Assembly: GCA_035317605.1 (NCBI GenBank)
Contig: DATHGT010000080.1
Location: forward strand, 1-6,963
Origin: DATHGT01 sp035317605
GTDB taxonomy: Bacteria > Methylomirabilota > Methylomirabilia > Rokubacteriales > CSP1-6
Direction of reading: 5' to 3'
Length of the DNA stretch: 6,963 bases
Under the pieces are notes generated by a model. That model was given only the letters and a program-made list of their open reading frames with translations. It was not told where the DNA came from and made no database searches. The translations under genes and the position numbers were made by a program. This document shows, one piece after another, positions 5,804-6,963 of the stretch (its first letter is position 1; each line of letters opens with the position of its first letter).

Positions 5804-6751
5804 TCAGTACCGGATGCGCGGGTCGAGCCACGCGTAGGTCATATCGACGATGAGGTTCAGCGAGACCAGCGTGGCCGCCACTAGCATGACGTTGGTCTGA
5901 ACGACCGGATAGTCGCGGTAGAGGATCGCCTCCACGGTCAATCGCCCCATCCCCGGCAGCGCGAAGATCGTCTCCACGATCACGGTGCCGGCGAGCAGCG
6001 TTCCGAGCTGGCCGCCCACGATGGTGACGACCGGGATCAGCGCGTTCTTGAGCGCGTGCTTGTAGACGACGATCCGTCCCGCCAGGCCCTTGGCCCAGGC
6101 GGTACGCACGTAGTCCTCGCGGAGCACCTCGAGCACGGTCGATCGGGTCATGCGCATGGTGGCCGAGGACAGCCGGTAGCCGAGCACGGCCGCCGGCAGC
6201 ATGAACTGCTGGAGGTTCTGCCACGGCGACTCCCAGAAGCTCGCGTAACCGATGGGCGGAATCCAGTGAAACCACATGGCGGCGAACGTGATCACCAGCG
6301 TGCCGAGCCAGAAGTCGGGCAGGCTGAGACCGGCCACCGCGACCACACGGCCCACGTAGTCCGGCGGGGTGTCCTGTCGCGTCGCCGAGAGCACGCCGAT
6401 CGGGATCGCGATCAGGAGCCCGAGGATCATGGCCAGCGTGGCCAGCTCGAGCGTGACCGGGATCGACTTCTTCAGCGAGACCGCGATGGGCTCGTTGGTG
6501 AAGATCGAGTGGCCCGGGTTGAAGCTGATCATCTGCCAGAGCCAGATCCCGTACTGCTCGTAGTAGGGCTTGTCGAGGCCGAGGTCCTTGCGGATCTTGG
6601 CCAGCTCCTTCGTGTTCAGGTTGCCCGACTCGCCCATCAGCGCGATCAGCGCGTCGCCGGGCATCACGCGCATGAGCCCGAACACGATCACCGACGAGAG
6701 CAGGAGGACGGGGATGGCCAGGAACAGCCGGCGCAGGACGTACTTGTACAT
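5804..6751 (-). CDS. ABC transporter permease, DppB/OppB type
   Basis: The 315-residue inner-membrane permease has the typical DppB start MYKYVLRRLFLAIPVLLLSS with helix 1 near 9-30, then MRVMPGDAL. There is a long periplasmic segment (about 35-97), helices near 99-122, 132-160 and 183-195, and the EAA coupling loop at 213-232 (DYVRTAWAKGLAGRIVVYKH). It ends with GTVIVETIFALPGMGRL (255-271) and the family C-terminal WLDPRIRY. It forms a heterodimer with the following DppC-type protein. The start at 6749-6751 fits the family N-terminus exactly although no Shine-Dalgarno is present at the normal distance; a GGAGG (6778-6782) lies in the arm of a hairpin about 26 nt upstream. The gene follows the end of another family 5 binding protein, the usual order binding protein-dppB-dppC. 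Confidence 0.95.
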   Translation of the reverse strand: MYKYVLRRLFLAIPVLLLSSVIVFGLMRVMPGDALIALMGESGNLNTKELAKIRKDLGLDKPYYEQYGIWLWQMISFNPGHSIFTNEPIAVSLKKSIPVTLELATLAMILGLLIAIPIGVLSATRQDTPPDYVGRVVAVAGLSLPDFWLGTLVITFAAMWFHWIPPIGYASFWESPWQNLQQFMLPAAVLGYRLSSATMRMTRSTVLEVLREDYVRTAWAKGLAGRIVVYKHALKNALIPVVTIVGGQLGTLLAGTVIVETIFALPGMGRLTVEAILYRDYPVVQTNVMLVAATLVSLNLIVDMTYAWLDPRIRY

Positions 6752-6758
6752 GTGATCA

Positions 6759-6781
6759 GAGGGGGCCTAGACGGCCCCCTC
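6759..6781 (-). repeat. Intercistronic GC hairpin (9-bp stem, 5-nt loop)
   Basis: On the minus strand GAGGGGGCC, loop GTCTA, GGCCCCCTC form a perfect 9-bp stem in the 53-nt spacer between the first binding protein and the dppB-type gene. No run of T follows (CTGATCACATG). It is therefore more likely a 3'-end stabiliser or partial attenuator that gives more binding protein than permease, as known for other ABC operons (inference), than a full terminator. Confidence 0.7.
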
Positions 6782-6804
6782 CGGGATCGACGCGGACTCC
6801 TGAC

Positions 6805-6963
6805 CTACTTGTCGAGCCACAACCGGGCGATGGACGGGCAGCCGTATCCGTCGGTACGCCGGAGCGCGCCGGCGGCGGCGTTGCGGACGTGCGGCTGAAA
6901 CACCAGGAAGCCGTTGTCGTACGGCATCCACATGCGCAGCACCTGGTCGTACTCGCGGTCGAC
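6805..6963 (-). CDS. ABC transporter substrate-binding protein, family 5 (C-terminal 52 residues, partial)
   Basis: The minus strand from the window edge reads VDREYDQVLRMWMPYDNGFL, then VFQPHVRNAAAGALRRTDGYG and CPSIARLWLDK, ending at TAG (6805-6807). This is the C-terminal region of a family 5 solute-binding protein; the frame has family-like codon use and sits directly before the DppB-type permease, where the binding protein is expected. The RLWLDK end is typical of such proteins in environmental GC-rich bacteria as I remember them; no database check was possible. The N-terminal part is beyond the window. It differs from the C-terminus of the complete binding protein at 2156-3688, so the two are not recent identical copies. 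Confidence 0.8.
   Translation of the reverse strand, partial: VDREYDQVLRMWMPYDNGFLVFQPHVRNAAAGALRRTDGYGCPSIARLWLDK

Overview
All recognisable genes in this window lie on the minus strand, so transcription runs from high to low coordinates. The DNA is GC-rich (about two thirds G+C by eye) with strong G/C preference at third codon positions. Gene content (family 5 ABC transporters, a metal-dependent amidohydrolase, a molybdenum hydroxylase, a Tat-exported intradiol dioxygenase) suggests a metabolically versatile, probably soil or sediment Gram-negative bacterium. It resembles what I associate with Candidatus Rokubacteria/Methylomirabilota or a GC-rich proteobacterium, but this is a tentative impression and no marker gene is present.

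In transcription order: (1) 6805-6963, C-terminus of a first family 5 substrate-binding protein; (2) a hairpin-containing spacer; (3) 5804-6751, DppB-type permease; (4) 4897-5799, DppC-type permease; (5) 3747-4892, amidohydrolase of the amidohydrolase-2/ACMSD-like family; (6) a spacer holding a perfect 17-bp hairpin; (7) 2156-3688, a second, complete family 5 substrate-binding protein; (8) 1657-2154, a small membrane protein with a bacterial PH (bPH2) domain; (9) 809-1660, a VKOR-thioredoxin fusion; (10) 185-763, a Tat-exported intradiol ring-cleavage dioxygenase; (11) 1-165, N-terminus of a xanthine dehydrogenase/CO dehydrogenase-type molybdopterin-binding subunit that continues beyond the window. 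Junctions are very short (from a 4-nt overlap to about 60 nt), so much of this could be one polycistronic unit. No stretch longer than 60 bases lacks a gene.

The most interesting item is gene 9. Its reading frame is interrupted by one in-frame TGA (1022-1024) exactly where the first cysteine of the thioredoxin-domain CxxC motif should be. The frame stays open and strongly family-like for another 70 codons. A short GC-rich stem-loop with a GGU-containing apical loop starts 20 nt after the TGA, with the loop about 25 nt from it, where a bacterial SECIS element is expected. The simplest reading is a selenoprotein: a VKOR-thioredoxin fusion with a Sec-Pro-Val-Cys redox centre. The alternative is a Cys-to-stop point mutation or sequencing error.

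Functionally, the right half looks like an import system for a peptide-like or other small organic solute with two alternative binding proteins and an embedded hydrolase. The left half combines an extracytoplasmic disulfide-forming system with oxidative enzymes (dioxygenase, molybdenum hydroxylase). The ABC ATPase subunits are not in this window.
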